Origin: Candidatus Hadersleviella danica
Lineage (GTDB): Bacteria; Chloroflexota; Anaerolineae; Promineifilales; Promineifilaceae
Reading direction: 5' to 3'
NCBI GenBank assembly: GCA_016711405.1
Contig: JADJSZ010000050.1
Coordinates: 5,642-69,641 of the forward strand
Length of the DNA stretch: 64,000 nucleotides
Shown here one piece after another: positions 35,372 through 46,446 of this stretch. Made by a program: the position numbers and the translations under genes. A model generated the notes under the pieces. The model did no database searches, was not told the origin of the DNA, and saw only the letters and a list, made by a program, of their open reading frames with translations. The stretch's first letter is position 1. Each line of letters begins with the position of its first letter.

Positions 35372-35887
35372 TTAGGTGTGGCTCAGTTCGTATTGCCAAT
35401 ACGGCCGCCCATGACGCTCAAACTCGGCCGCTAAACCCATGCCCACTTTTTCCGCCACCCGGCGCGATGCATGGTTGCCCACCCGAATAAGGCTCACCAA
35501 ACGGGGCAGGTTCAACTGTTGAAACGCATAATCGCGCACAGCCACGGCCGCTTCGGTGGCGTATCCCCGCCCCCAATAATCACTCCGCAAATCATAGCCC
35601 AGCTCCGCCACCTGCTCCTCGTTGATAGCCATCAACTCCAGCCCACAATCCCCCATCAGCACGCCATCTTCTTTGTGCCAAATCGAGAATAGCCCAAACC
35701 CATGTTCCGTTTGGTGGTCTAAATTGCGTTGGAGCCACCCTTGCATTTGCGCGGCCGTCAGGGGCGGAGATTCAAAAGCGGCCATCACTTGTGGGTCGGT
35801 AAAAATAAGCCAAAGCGCGTCAAAGTCTGTGGGGCGCATCGGCCGTAACAAAAGATGCGTTGTTTCTAAAACCTGTTCTGATGTCAT
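35372..35887 (-). CDS. GNAT N-acetyltransferase, RimJ/RimL type
   Basis: A 171-residue acetyltransferase with the RimJ/RimL arrangement: LETTHLLLRPMRPTDFDAL at the start, the beta segment GDCGLELM, an acetyl-CoA loop in YDLRSDYWGRGYATEA, and VGNHASRRVAEKVGM near the end. It probably acetylates an N-terminal or small-molecule amine; the substrate is unknown. The start ATG at 35887 overlaps the stop TGA of the upstream cyclase-like gene (TGATG), so translation is probably coupled. The frame continues upstream to 35935 with an alternative start, but this lies within the other gene's coding sequence. Confidence 0.88.
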   Translation of the reverse strand: MTSEQVLETTHLLLRPMRPTDFDALWLIFTDPQVMAAFESPPLTAAQMQGWLQRNLDHQTEHGFGLFSIWHKEDGVLMGDCGLELMAINEEQVAELGYDLRSDYWGRGYATEAAVAVRDYAFQQLNLPRLVSLIRVGNHASRRVAEKVGMGLAAEFERHGRPYWQYELSHT

Positions 35888-38800
35888 CACCCTACCCCCA
35901 ACTCCACCAGCAACCCTTGGCTGGCCGCTTGCCACACGGCCGCTTTTTCCCCCTGCCCCAACGCCTCACACACGGCCGCCAACACCGCTTGCGTCTGCGC
36001 CTGCTCATACCGCTCATCCGTGCCCTGCAAGATGGCCAAACTCTGCCGCAACGTCGCCTCGGCCGTGGCCAACTCCCCCTGCGCCTGCTGAATTTGCCCC
36101 AAGATGCGCAGTCCCGTCCCCTCATCGGCCGCCATGCCCAGCTCGCGGGCGAGGGCGACGGCCGTTTGCCCCTCCTGCAACGCCTCCGCTAACTGACCCG
36201 CGCCCAACTGCATCAACGCCTTGTGCCGGTGCAACTCGGGCAAAAAGTCGCGTACCTCGGCTTGAGCAAAGTATTGCGCGGCCGTCTGTAAATGTCCCTC
36301 CGCCTGCTCAGGGCGGTGCAACTTGACATACGTCGCCCCCAAATTCATCTCAATCACCCCCAACACATACAGCGACTTGCCCGACTGCTCGAACGTGCCC
36401 AACACGCTCTGGTACAACCCCAACGCCTGCTCGGGCTGGCCGCGATACAAGGCCAACTGCCCCAAATTGTTCTCCGCAAAAGCACGGTTATAGACATCGC
36501 CAATGCGCTGGAACATCTGTTGTGCCATCTGGTAATGGGTGTTGGCTTCCCGCCATTGCCCCAGCCCAAAATAGGCGTTGGCGATTTGGTTATGGGTCAT
36601 GGCCGCCCCATGCAGATTGCCCGCCTGCTCATATAAATCCAGCCCCGCCAAAAACTGTTGCAACGCTGTCTCGCTCGCCCCGCGCAACCGCGCTAAATGG
36701 CCGAGCAAATTATAGGCTCGCCCCAACACGTTGCTGTTGACCATCTCCCAGCCCATGCGCAGTGCCTCCTCGGCCAGCCGTTGCCCCTCATCCTGTTGCC
36801 CCCGCCGGCTGTGAATCAGCCCGGCCGTGATGAGCAACTCGGCCGCCGCCTCTGAAATTTGCCCCGGCAAACGCGCCAGCCCCCGCTCAATCCACAACCA
36901 CGCCTCATCAAATTTGCCCGCCAGCTCCCAACGCCGTGCCAACCAACGGCACACTTGCATATGCCCGTGGGCGTTGCCCGTCTGTTTGGCCAGTTTCAGC
37001 CCCTCTTCCAGTTGCGCCGTCGCCTCATCATAACGGCCGAGTTGCACCAAAATTTCGCCCAGCAGAACGATAATCTCCAACCGCTCCGTGCGCGTCGCTT
37101 TGGCGGGGAGCTTTTTGGCCGCCTCCTGCGCCCGTTGCAAATGGGTGATGGCCTCTTTGTTGGCGAATAAATTACGCGCCTGTTGCCCCGCCCGCAAAAG
37201 ATAGCGCAACGCTTTCTCCCAATCGGCCCCCTTAAAGGCGTGGTAGGCGATGAGCGAAGCGTCGTCGGGCTGGGTTTCCTCGGTCACGGCCGCGATAATG
37301 CGGTGCAACTGTTGCCGTTGCTGTTCCAGCAGGGTGTCATACGTCACCTCATGGGTGATGTTGTGCTTAAAGGCGTAGATTTCCTCCCCAGCGGGCATCT
37401 CGGCCGTTTCATCCCCCCCGCTCTGGCGCACAAACTCCCGCGCCACCAGCTCGATGGCCTCGCGGCGCAAATCGGCCGCGCTGGGGTGGTTGGGATGAAC
37501 GCGGTTCATCACCTGCAACTCAAAACTGTTGCCAATCACGCTGGCCACTTTCAGGGTCAACTTGTGCGTTTCGGGGAGCTTGTCCAGCCGAGCCAGCACG
37601 CTGGCATACATCGAGTCGGGCAGTTGGATGGTGAGTTCGGGCAGGGTAGCCCCCGCGCGGAGGGTGGGTTCGCCGTCGGCCGTCTCTTGCAGGCAATCGG
37701 CCGCTTGCAACCCCGCCACAATCTCGGGCTTCAGCCGCCACCGCTTGCGCTCATCGGGGCTGGCCAACTCCGCATCGCGCAGTAAATCGGCCAACTCCTC
37801 CACAAAAAACGGGTTGCCCTGCGCCTGATATTGAATGACATCCACCAGCAGGGGGGTGACTTCGCCGTGCAACTGGTTGCGCACAATTTGAGCCACTTCA
37901 TCCCGCGCCAATTCGCCCAACAAGATGGGCGTGTAGTAAGTCAGGTTAGGGGTCAGACGGTCGTCAATCTCGGGGAACGGCCGTCGCACCATGAACAACG
38001 CCATGGGGCTATCGGCCAGTTTTTGGGCAATGTATTTCAGCAAATCCACCGAGGCGGTGTCGAACAGTTGCACATCTTCCAGCAGAAGCAACAGCGGTTG
38101 CTCCTCTGCCCACATGTTGAGCATGTCCAGTGCCAGCGCAAAGAGCGATTCTTGGCGCAGTTGCGGGGTGAGCGGTTGGGTGGCGGGGGTGTCGGGGATG
38201 GGCAAGCCGAGCAAGTCGCCCATGAGGGGCAAGCGCACCAACCACTCGGGGTTGAGGAAGGTCAGTTGCATCTGGATGAAGGCCATCTGCCGGGCGAGGG
38301 CGGTGCGGGTCATCTCGCCCATGCCCGCCTCTTCGGGCATCCCCAACAGGGCGCGGAAGATGTGCCGCCACGGGGCGTAACTCGTCTGTTGGGTGATGGC
38401 TTGGCCGTAGCCGATGGCCACACGCAAACCACGGCCGATGGCCCTGTCCACCACCTCGGCCGCAAAATGGCTCTTGCCCTGCCCCGGATGGCCGACCACA
38501 TCCAACACTTGCCCTTTTTGCTGGGTGGTGCGCTCCAAACAAGCCATCGCGGCCGTCAGCTCCAACTGCCGCCCCACCAGCGGGGTCGTAAAAATGTCGG
38601 AGGGGTTCAGCGATTGCATCTGCACCTTTTCGGTGATGACAAACATGCTGACGGGCTTGGCTACCCCTTTGACGTAGATTTGGCCGAGGTATTTGGAGCG
38701 GAAGAGCAACTCCACAGCTTCGGCCACTTGCTGGCGGACCAGAATTTGGCCCGGCTCGGCTTGGCTCATAAAGCGGGCGGCAATATTCGTTTCGGAGCCG

Positions 38801-39912
38801 AGCACGCCGTAGGTGTGGCGGGCACGGCCGCCATACGCCCCTGCATAGACCCGCCCTTGGCTAATGCCCGCCTTGCTCTTCTGGATAAAGCGCAACTCGG
38901 GTGGCAGGGTGAGCAGTTCGCGGGTGGCGGCCACGGCGCGGGGCATGTTGTCCTCGTGGGCGACGGGAGCGCCAAAGGTGGCGTAAAAGAGACAGCCCTT
39001 GTCGCCGAACATGAGTTGCAGGAGGTAGCCATCGTAGCGGGCGAGGGTTTGTTGCACCCAGCGCACGTACTGGTCTACTTTGTCGGCCACATCGGGGTCG
39101 TGGGTCGTATCTAACCCCTCGAATTGCAGGAAAAGCACGGTGACGGGGCGCACGTCGGGCAAAATGTCTTGCACTTCTTGCAGGCGGCGGTAAAGCGGGG
39201 GGAGGAGCCACGGCCGACTTTGCTCGGCGGGGAGCAACGTCTCCTCAAACGCTGGCCACGGGTTGGGTTCGGGCGGGGTGAGCAGTTCGCCCAGAAGTGC
39301 GGCCGTGTGTTCGCCGCGCCATGCGCCCAAGGTGACGTGGCCAGCGGCCGAGAGGGTTTCGGCCGTGTCGTGGTAGAGCAGGATTTCCCCTTTGTCGGCC
39401 AGCTTTTCCACCTTGGCCATTTTGTCCAGCGTATCGCCCACCAACACATCTAATAACTGAATATCGGGGTCGCCGACGACGAAGCGGCGGGCTGGGCCTG
39501 TGGCGATGGCCACTTTGATGGCCAGCGGGATGGTCGTGCCAGCCGGGGTGGTGAGGTTGGCGAAGGGGGACATGGCCGCTTGCATGGCCAGTCCGCAGGC
39601 GACGGCGGAGCGGCCGTCGTCCCCATCAAACCAGCAGGTAATCGCATCCCCTGCAAAGGTGATGACCACGCCCCGATATTGGTAAACGCACCCAATCAGG
39701 CTGTCGTAGACTTCGTTGAGGTGTTGGGTGAGCAGTTCCGCCCCCTGTTTAGGGCCAAATTCGTCTAGCAGGGCGACGGTGAGAGGGGTGAAGCCTGACA
39801 CGTCGGCGAAGACGGCCGTGCCGTGGGTTTCGGCGGGCAAATCGCGGCCGTCCCGCAGGGCTAAACGGCGGTCGAGGGGGATATAGGCGGCGAGTAAGGG
39901 GTCACTGTTCAT
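35887..39912 (-). CDS. Soluble-adenylyl-cyclase-like protein: tandem class III cyclase, AAA ATPase, TPR
   Basis: The 1341-residue protein has the architecture of mammalian soluble adenylyl cyclase: two class III cyclase domains, a P-loop NTPase and TPR repeats. Domain C1 (about 25-215) keeps both metal-site Asp (FADVSGFT, Asp37; FAGDAITCWF, Asp89). Domain C2 (about 255-430) lacks the first Asp (VLFLQFEG) but has FGDKGCLFYATFG and RHTYGVLGSETNIAARFM, closely matching the C2 base-recognition segments of soluble cyclases. The ATPase loop is GHPGQGKS (about 474-481), and the C-terminal 450 residues are TPR-like. Bicarbonate control is known in this family; it is inference here. ATG 39912 is used; TTG 39918 is possible. 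Confidence 0.9.
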   Translation of the reverse strand: MNSDPLLAAYIPLDRRLALRDGRDLPAETHGTAVFADVSGFTPLTVALLDEFGPKQGAELLTQHLNEVYDSLIGCVYQYRGVVITFAGDAITCWFDGDDGRSAVACGLAMQAAMSPFANLTTPAGTTIPLAIKVAIATGPARRFVVGDPDIQLLDVLVGDTLDKMAKVEKLADKGEILLYHDTAETLSAAGHVTLGAWRGEHTAALLGELLTPPEPNPWPAFEETLLPAEQSRPWLLPPLYRRLQEVQDILPDVRPVTVLFLQFEGLDTTHDPDVADKVDQYVRWVQQTLARYDGYLLQLMFGDKGCLFYATFGAPVAHEDNMPRAVAATRELLTLPPELRFIQKSKAGISQGRVYAGAYGGRARHTYGVLGSETNIAARFMSQAEPGQILVRQQVAEAVELLFRSKYLGQIYVKGVAKPVSMFVITEKVQMQSLNPSDIFTTPLVGRQLELTAAMACLERTTQQKGQVLDVVGHPGQGKSHFAAEVVDRAIGRGLRVAIGYGQAITQQTSYAPWRHIFRALLGMPEEAGMGEMTRTALARQMAFIQMQLTFLNPEWLVRLPLMGDLLGLPIPDTPATQPLTPQLRQESLFALALDMLNMWAEEQPLLLLLEDVQLFDTASVDLLKYIAQKLADSPMALFMVRRPFPEIDDRLTPNLTYYTPILLGELARDEVAQIVRNQLHGEVTPLLVDVIQYQAQGNPFFVEELADLLRDAELASPDERKRWRLKPEIVAGLQAADCLQETADGEPTLRAGATLPELTIQLPDSMYASVLARLDKLPETHKLTLKVASVIGNSFELQVMNRVHPNHPSAADLRREAIELVAREFVRQSGGDETAEMPAGEEIYAFKHNITHEVTYDTLLEQQRQQLHRIIAAVTEETQPDDASLIAYHAFKGADWEKALRYLLRAGQQARNLFANKEAITHLQRAQEAAKKLPAKATRTERLEIIVLLGEILVQLGRYDEATAQLEEGLKLAKQTGNAHGHMQVCRWLARRWELAGKFDEAWLWIERGLARLPGQISEAAAELLITAGLIHSRRGQQDEGQRLAEEALRMGWEMVNSNVLGRAYNLLGHLARLRGASETALQQFLAGLDLYEQAGNLHGAAMTHNQIANAYFGLGQWREANTHYQMAQQMFQRIGDVYNRAFAENNLGQLALYRGQPEQALGLYQSVLGTFEQSGKSLYVLGVIEMNLGATYVKLHRPEQAEGHLQTAAQYFAQAEVRDFLPELHRHKALMQLGAGQLAEALQEGQTAVALARELGMAADEGTGLRILGQIQQAQGELATAEATLRQSLAILQGTDERYEQAQTQAVLAAVCEALGQGEKAAVWQAASQGLLVELGVG

Positions 39913-40001
39913 GGGCAAAAAAATAGAAGGGGAAGGAGGTGCTTAAACTGTCGTTTCTGTCTCCAATGGTAGCACAATCAGGCATGGTTCGCGCTTTTGA
40001 T

Positions 40002-40072
40002 GAGGACGAGGGACAAGGGACTCGGGACGAGGGATTGCATTCCTGTCCCAAGTCCCTCGTCCCTAGTCCCCC
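40002..40072. repeat. Word-hairpin repeat, GGGACAAGGGACT family
   Basis: GAGGACGAGGGACAAGGGACT with CGGGACGAGGGA faces TGTCCCAAGTCCCTCGTCCC with TAGTCCCCC. It directly follows the stop of the C25 peptidase gene. Relatives: 50019-50073 and, inside a gene, 61450-61518. Confidence 0.88.
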
Positions 40073-43000
40073 CTACGGCCACATGATAAACGGCAGGTAG
40101 ATGCGCCCTTGGATGGTTCCTATGGTCGTGTATGGCTCATCAAAGTCCAGCCCCACGGGCCACATTGCCCGCCCCGTCTACCACCTGAATGAAATACTCC
40201 ACAATCTGGCTGTAGGGAGCTTCCACGGTCAGTGTCGCTTGGCTTGTGCCAGAGTTATAGGGCAGTTCCAGCTTCAGCCATTCGTTGCCCCCTTCGGTGC
40301 GGTACAGCACGATAACGCGCTGGATGCCGCTCGTGTCGGTGGCCTCGACCACATAGCGGATTTGGCTATTGCCCGTACCGACAAGTTCGGCCGTGACTTC
40401 GCCCAGTGTGGGTGGCACAAAATCGCTGTTGGCGTGGGGAGCCGAGTATACCTCCAGCTCCAGCGTGTCATAAAGCCGTTGTGTGCCCAGTGTGGGCGAG
40501 GTGTCTGCATCGGCCAAGAACTGGCCGGGAACTACCACCAAGCGCTGGTTAAACTCCGCATCTACGGCCAAGAACCGGTTGACGCTTTGTGTGGAAACGG
40601 GATACCACTGCGTGATGGGGAAGTTATTTTCCACGGTCAGGTACAACTGTTCGGTGATAATTTCGGTGATGACAGGGTCGAAGTGGGGCAAATCGGTAAA
40701 GGAGCCGCCGACCATGATGACCCCATGCGCCACCTCTTCGGTGTCGTTGAGCAAGACGGTTTGGCGGGGTTGCACAGGACGGCCGCCTGTGAACAAAATA
40801 TCATCCTGCCCCGCGAGGGTGTAATAAGTTCCACGCGGTGTGCTGTGTGCGTCGTAACTAAAGGTGAGCGAGATGGGTGTGGCGGCCGTGGGGGAGAGGA
40901 ACGCCCGCATTTCGGGGGCGTTGGGGGAGCAACCCAGCGGGGAAGTTGACCTTTTGCATGGGCAAGCCATAGAGGGTCATCACGGCCATTGATTTTTCGT
41001 CGTACACGCCGAAGGTGCCAGCGGCCGTGCTGTTGTAGAAACGCTGTTTGGCATCGCGCAAGGCCAAGCCAACGCTGGTATCGTTGTCCAATGCCTCCAC
41101 AAAATTGACCATGATGCGCTCGGAGTAAGCGATGAGTTCGGAATCGCCATAGCCAAAGCCTGTGTTGGCAATGTAGACAGCCCCTTGGCGCGAGAACGCC
41201 TGCGCCCAATCGGTATAAAACTCGAGCGGCGTGCTGGGGTCATCGGCGACGTTGAGACCCGAATGGCAACCAACGGTGAAGACGAGGCTGTTGGCATAAT
41301 TCACGCTGTTGTTGATTTGGGTGGCCAAGACTTCGTTTTCATCGTTGGGGTAGAAGCTGTAATGGCTAAAGTGGGAGTTGAGCGACATGAGGCCCGGCGC
41401 AACGGTACGGCCAGCCAGCCATTGGTTAAAACTGGGGGTTGTCCACTCGTTGTTGACAAAGCTGGTGTCCACCGTGGGAATGCCTTTGTCGTCCAAGTTT
41501 TGGGCGATGGCTTCGGCTTGGTCCACCAAAAAGTCATAGCCCGTGATAAACGCCTCGTTGGGGCTGATGGTGGGGGTGGCCAAGTAGCTGTCTATGGATT
41601 TGACGATGTCGGCTGGGGTTTCGACCAATCGGCCGAGGCCGTATTGGGGAATGTAAATGTCACGGCCGCGATACGCTTGGGGCAACGACGCGGCATAGTA
41701 ATCGTCGGAGAGCATGTAGCGGCCGTAGGCGGTGGCGAACATCTGCTCGTTCTCCTCCAACTCAAACGCATAGCGCCGTTCGTTGGCAATCAGCACCTCG
41801 TCGCGGATGCGGCGGAAGGGGATGATGCGGTCATCGCCGACGATGACGATGTATTTCACGTTGGGGTAGGCGGTGAGCTGTTGGTACAGATACGCCTTGA
41901 TGGTGCGGGCGACGTAGTTGGCCACTTGGGGGGATATCGGCCGTCTATCCCATTCGGCATACGCTTCTTGGATGAGCGGTTCGCTATCTAAGTTGAGGAT
42001 GACCCCCTTGACATTGGAATTGGCGGCCAAGGTGGTGAGTTTGGCGGGCAAACCGCTGGCGGAGACGGCCGCCGCGCCATGCACAGCGTTCAGCCGGCTG
42101 GGGTTGTGTAGGATGAGGGTTTCAATGTTGGCGTTGTCGGCGGGGGCGGTGAAGTCGTCGGTCGAGACATCATCGCGGAAGACGGGCACTTCTTGGCCGA
42201 GGGCTTGGATTTCGGCCGTGAGGGTGAAGACCTTGTTGACGCTCTCTTCGCCCAGTGGCACGACAGCCACATAATAGGGGCCAAATAGCTCGTGGCCTTG
42301 GTAAATGATGGCTTCGACCTCGTTGGAGATGGTGACAGAGCCAGCGACGAGGTTGTTGAGGTAGCTATCGCCGCCGACATTGCCGAGCAGGCCGACATTG
42401 CCCAACAGCCCCACATTGCCCAGCAAACCAACGTTGCCCAAGAGGCCGACGTTGCCCAACAAGCCCACATCGGTCACGTCGCCGACGTTGCCAAGCAAGC
42501 CCAAATCGTTTAGTTCGCCGACATTGCCGAGCAGGCCGACGTTGCCCAGTAAGCCAACGTTGCCGAGCAAGCCGACGTTACCGAGCAAGCCAACATTCCC
42601 GAGCAAGCCCAAATCGCGCACTTGGCCCGATTCTTCGTCTATGGCGGGGCTGAAGAGGAAGATGGCGTGTTGGCCTTCGCTCTCGAGGAAAAGGCCAAAG
42701 AGGGTGTCGGTGCGTTCGATGTCGAGGACGTACCAATTGACATCGTCGGCGGCCGAGCTTGTGCCCGTGATGGGTTCGTTGGAGACGATGCGGATGCTGT
42801 TCTCGCGGTCGTCGTTGTCTAAATCATCGTCAAAGCCGAGGGGTTGAATGGCGATGTTGATGCCTTCTTTGATTTCGCCGGGGGTGAGCCAGATGCGTTC
42901 GGCCGTGGAGAAGAAGCGGGTGTCGTCGTAGTAGCGGCTGGGCAAGATGATGGTGGGATCGCCAGTGGTGGGGGCGCACAGGTTGATGGAGCTGATGTTG

Positions 43001-46000
43001 TATTCGGCCGTGCGCGTCCCGACGTAATAGGCATCAGGAGCGAGGCCAAAGAATTCGTAACGCCCTTGGCTATTGGTGGTTTGGTTGGTCAGCCGCACCC
43101 CGTGGCGGTCGTAGAGGTTGACTTGGATGTTGGCGAGGCCAAAGCCCGTTTCGCCGTTGACGATAAAGCCCGAAATACGGCCGCCCCGGCTGAGTTGGGC
43201 ATTGATGTTGCCCGTGGTGTTTTCTAGGGTGATGGTGACGGGGGTGGAGGGGGTGAGGAGCGTTTCGTCGCCATAAAATTCGCGTTGGTAATCACTATTA
43301 TTGGCGGGGCGAAACTCGAGGTAATACTGGCCAGCGGGCAAGCCGGGGGAGATGTATTCCCCCAAGCTATTGGTGTTAACGGCCGCGATGTTTTCGTTGG
43401 CGGTGGGGCTGTCGTAAATCCACACGGAGATATTGCTGAGGGGTTGGCCTGTGTCTTCGGCCGTGATTGTGCCCGCAATTTGGCCGCCACGAACGAGGGC
43501 GGCATCGAAATCTGTCAGGATTTGCCCTTCGCCGAGGACAATGTCGGCGGCCGTGTCCAGCGTCTCTTGGTCATCGTAGTATTCGGCGAGATAAGGGGTG
43601 GAGACAGAGTTGGAGGACTGGAAGCGCAGGCGATAGGTTCCTGAAACGAGTTGGGTGAAGGCATAAAAGCCACCCGAGTTGGTAGTGGTCGCCCATGCCC
43701 AGTTGAAATAGGTGGTGCCTTCGTTTTCGTAGGCTTTGTAGGCAGTAACATTGATGTTGGGGAGGGGATCGCCCATGGCTTCGGCCGTGACGAGGCCGCT
43801 TAACTGCCCGTAAATGGGGGCGGGGGTAACGGTGGTGGTGAGGGGCACGAATAGGTCTAGCTCTTGTGTACCCGTTAATACCAAATCGCTAATGACCAAA
43901 TCCTCAAAGCGGCGGGGGAAATTAAAATCATCGAGGCGGAGTTCGTAGGTGGCGGGGGTCAAGCCACGAAAGTCGTCGCCAAATACGCCTGTGGCCGAAG
44001 TGATTTCGGCGCGGATTTGGAAGTAATTGTCGCCTTCTTTTTGGTAGAGGCGCACATAAATATCTTCAGCGGGCAAGCCTGTGTCTGAATCTATGACAAG
44101 ACCCGTGATGCTGGCACCGCGTGCCAAATCAACATTGAGGTTGAGGGTTTGCCCAGCGGAGAGGGTGAGACGGTCGGCCGTGCCAAAGCTTTGTTGGTTA
44201 TCGTAATACTCGGGCAAATGGTCGGAGGAACTCCCATAGAGCGGTTGGGGGCTGTATTGGACGATTAAATCGCGCTGAATGGGCAAGCCCGTAATGGTGT
44301 AGAGTCCCTCAAAATCAGTCCAACCCGAGCGAGAGGCGTAGCAGAAGGTGGCATCGTAGACGTTGATGTAGACGTTATCGAGGGGGAAGGCTGTGCCTTC
44401 TTCGGTAACTGTCCCTTGTAGGGTTGCGCCACGGAGAAGGGTGGCATCGGCCGTGTTCGTTACGCCGTGGCTGATGCTAATGGCGGTGGAAGTGGCCAAC
44501 GACAATTGGTTGTCGTAATACTCGGGAATATGGGGGTTGGGGGGGCTGAAATAGAGGTAATAGATATCGGCGGGCAGGCCTACCACGCTGTAATTGCCGA
44601 AGGCATCGGTGGAGGTGCTGGTGTATTGCCCTACCCCTGTATACAAATAGATGGAGGTTCCACCAAGGGGAGTGTTTGTCCCTTCTTCGGTTACATTGCC
44701 CACCAATACCCCGCCGCGTGTGAGGGCGGGGGAAATGACCACATCAGGGGCGTTGAGGGTGGTGGGGATGGGGGTAGCGAGGTGGAGCGCTTTTTGGTCG
44801 TTGTAAAATTCGCTCAGATAGCCACGGGAGGCGGATCCAAGGAATTGTGTTGTCCGAAATTCGAGGTAAACCTCTCCGACGGGGAGCCGCCGAAATTCGT
44901 AGGCTCCTAAAACGGGGCTGGTGCTGGCCGAGGCACTGCCGTACCGATTGGAATAGAGCAAAACAGTGGTGTTTTCGAGGGGTTGGGCGGTGTCTTCGGC
45001 CGTGACAACGCCGCGAATGACCCCACCTTTATCGAGCGCGGCATCGGCCGTGACGGTGGTGCTGACGGGCACGGTGATGGGGGTGGATTCGAGCAAAGTC
45101 GGCACATTGCCGTAATACTGCTCGAGGTAATACCATGTGGGGCTGATGCTGGTGGAGGGGGTGAAGCGCAGGTAATAGGTGTTGGGGTCTAGGTTGTTGA
45201 ACTGGTAAATCCCGCTGGCATTGGTGTTTGCGGTGGCCAAGGCGCTGGTGCTGGTAATGGTTTGGTAGAGCCGCACGGTGACGTTGGGCAGGGGCTGGGC
45301 GTTGTCGGCGGCCGTGACGGTTCCGCTCAACACGCTTTTGGGGTCTAGCACGGGGTCAATCGTGGTCGTCAGCAAATCGGTGATGCTAACCACATCGGCT
45401 TCGGCAATGGTGAAAAGGGAGTCGTGTTTGTCGTCGTACCACTCGATGGCGTAGCTGTTGTCGCTAAAGCTATCAAAGCGCAGTTTGTAGTTGCCGGGGG
45501 CGAGGGGGATGCTGTAGGTTCCATTGACATTGCTGAGGAGCGAGGTAACAAGGCTTCCTGTGCTGGCATCGTACACAAAGATGTTGGCCCGAATGGACAA
45601 ACCCGTGTCGGCACGGGTGATGAGGCCATTTAGCGTCCCCGCCAAGGGGGATTGGGGTTGGCTCATGGGCACCTCGGCCGTTAGTTCCTCTCCACTCACC
45701 TCAGCCACATCCACCACGCTGGGGTAGATGGGTTCTGGTTCGGCCGTGGTTGGCGCGGGCACCGCCATTTCCTCTTCTGCCACCACAGCGGGCACATCAA
45801 AGGGGTCGGTGGCGAGTTGGGGCTGGCCGTTGGTATCGGTGGCAAGGGTTAGGAGGTATTCTTGCTCGAGGTGGGCGTTGGCCGTCCATTCGGCCGTTTG
45901 CACGTCCGCCAAGAGCAGTTCTTGCCCCGCCACATCATGCACCTGCAAGCGATAATCTTCGCGGGGCAGGGCGGGGAAGCTGAACCAACCTGTTTCGTCG

Positions 46001-46275
46001 GCGCGGGTTTCGGCGGCGATGTGCCCGCCGGGGGCGAGTAAGACGATAAAGACGGGCAAGCCAGCGGGTTGGAGGCGGCCGTAAACGCTTTGCCCGCCCA
46101 ACGGGGGGGCAAATTGGGGTTGTTCAACTTGGGGGGCGGCCATGCCGCTGGCCACGGCCGAAACGGGGCTGGCTTCGGCCGTGGTTTCTGCCCGAGCCGA
46201 ATGGCCTTGCAGGGCAAAAAATAACCCCATAAGGGCGATGAATGACCAGATGAAGGGGGAAAGTTTACGGTGCAT
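40073..46275 (-). CDS. Gingipain-type (C25) cysteine peptidase with CarboxypepD-regulatory-like repeats (two frameshifts)
   Basis: About 2066 residues after removing one base at 40933-40935 and one at 40151-40154; the open pieces are 40858-46275, 40140-40970 and a last tail ending RIYLPFIMWP at 40073. It starts with a signal peptide (MHRKLSPFIWSFIALMGLFF, cleavage near SARA-E). About ten beta-sandwich units of carboxypeptidase-regulatory type follow, each like LSGTVTAADNAQPLPNVTV and often ending in EYYDNQ. Next is a 13-unit hexapeptide solenoid (GLLGNV; 42375-42612). The C25 peptidase domain has VKYIVIVGDDRIIPF, AYGRYMLSDDYYA, a His segment SLNSHFSHYSF and catalytic-type VFTVGCHSGLN. It ends in an Ig-like domain. 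Secreted, probably cell-surface. The 46449 start is rejected: it lies in a repeat. Confidence 0.87.
42375..42612 (-). repeat. 18-bp in-gene repeat coding for GLLGNV hexads
   Basis: Thirteen units of 18 bases encode GLLGNV eleven times plus GELNDL and GDVTDV. Neighbouring units differ almost only at third codon positions (for example CAGCAGGCC, CAACAGCCC, AAGAGGCCG on the plus strand), so the peptide, not the DNA, appears conserved. Confidence 0.9.
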
Positions 46276-46351
46276 GATAAATTCCTGAGGGGGTAAGTTA
46301 GAGCGGGTATGGGTATCGCTTGTACAGTTTAGCAAAAGTTGGAAGTGGGGG

Positions 46352-46446
46352 ATAGGGAGAGAGAAGAGGGAAAAGAGAAAAGAGAAGAGAGAGGCTGTCT
46401 TACCCTCTTCTCTCTTCTCTCCTCCCTCTTCTCTACTCTCCCCCCT
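46352..46446. repeat. Word-hairpin repeat, GAGAAGAGAGAAGAG family
   Basis: A purine arm (GGGAGAGAGAAGAGGGAAAA with GAGAAAAGAGAAGAGAGAGG) faces a pyrimidine arm (ACCCTCTTCTCTCTTCTCTC with CTCCCTCTTCTCTACTCTCC). It sits between two divergent genes. Confidence 0.85.
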
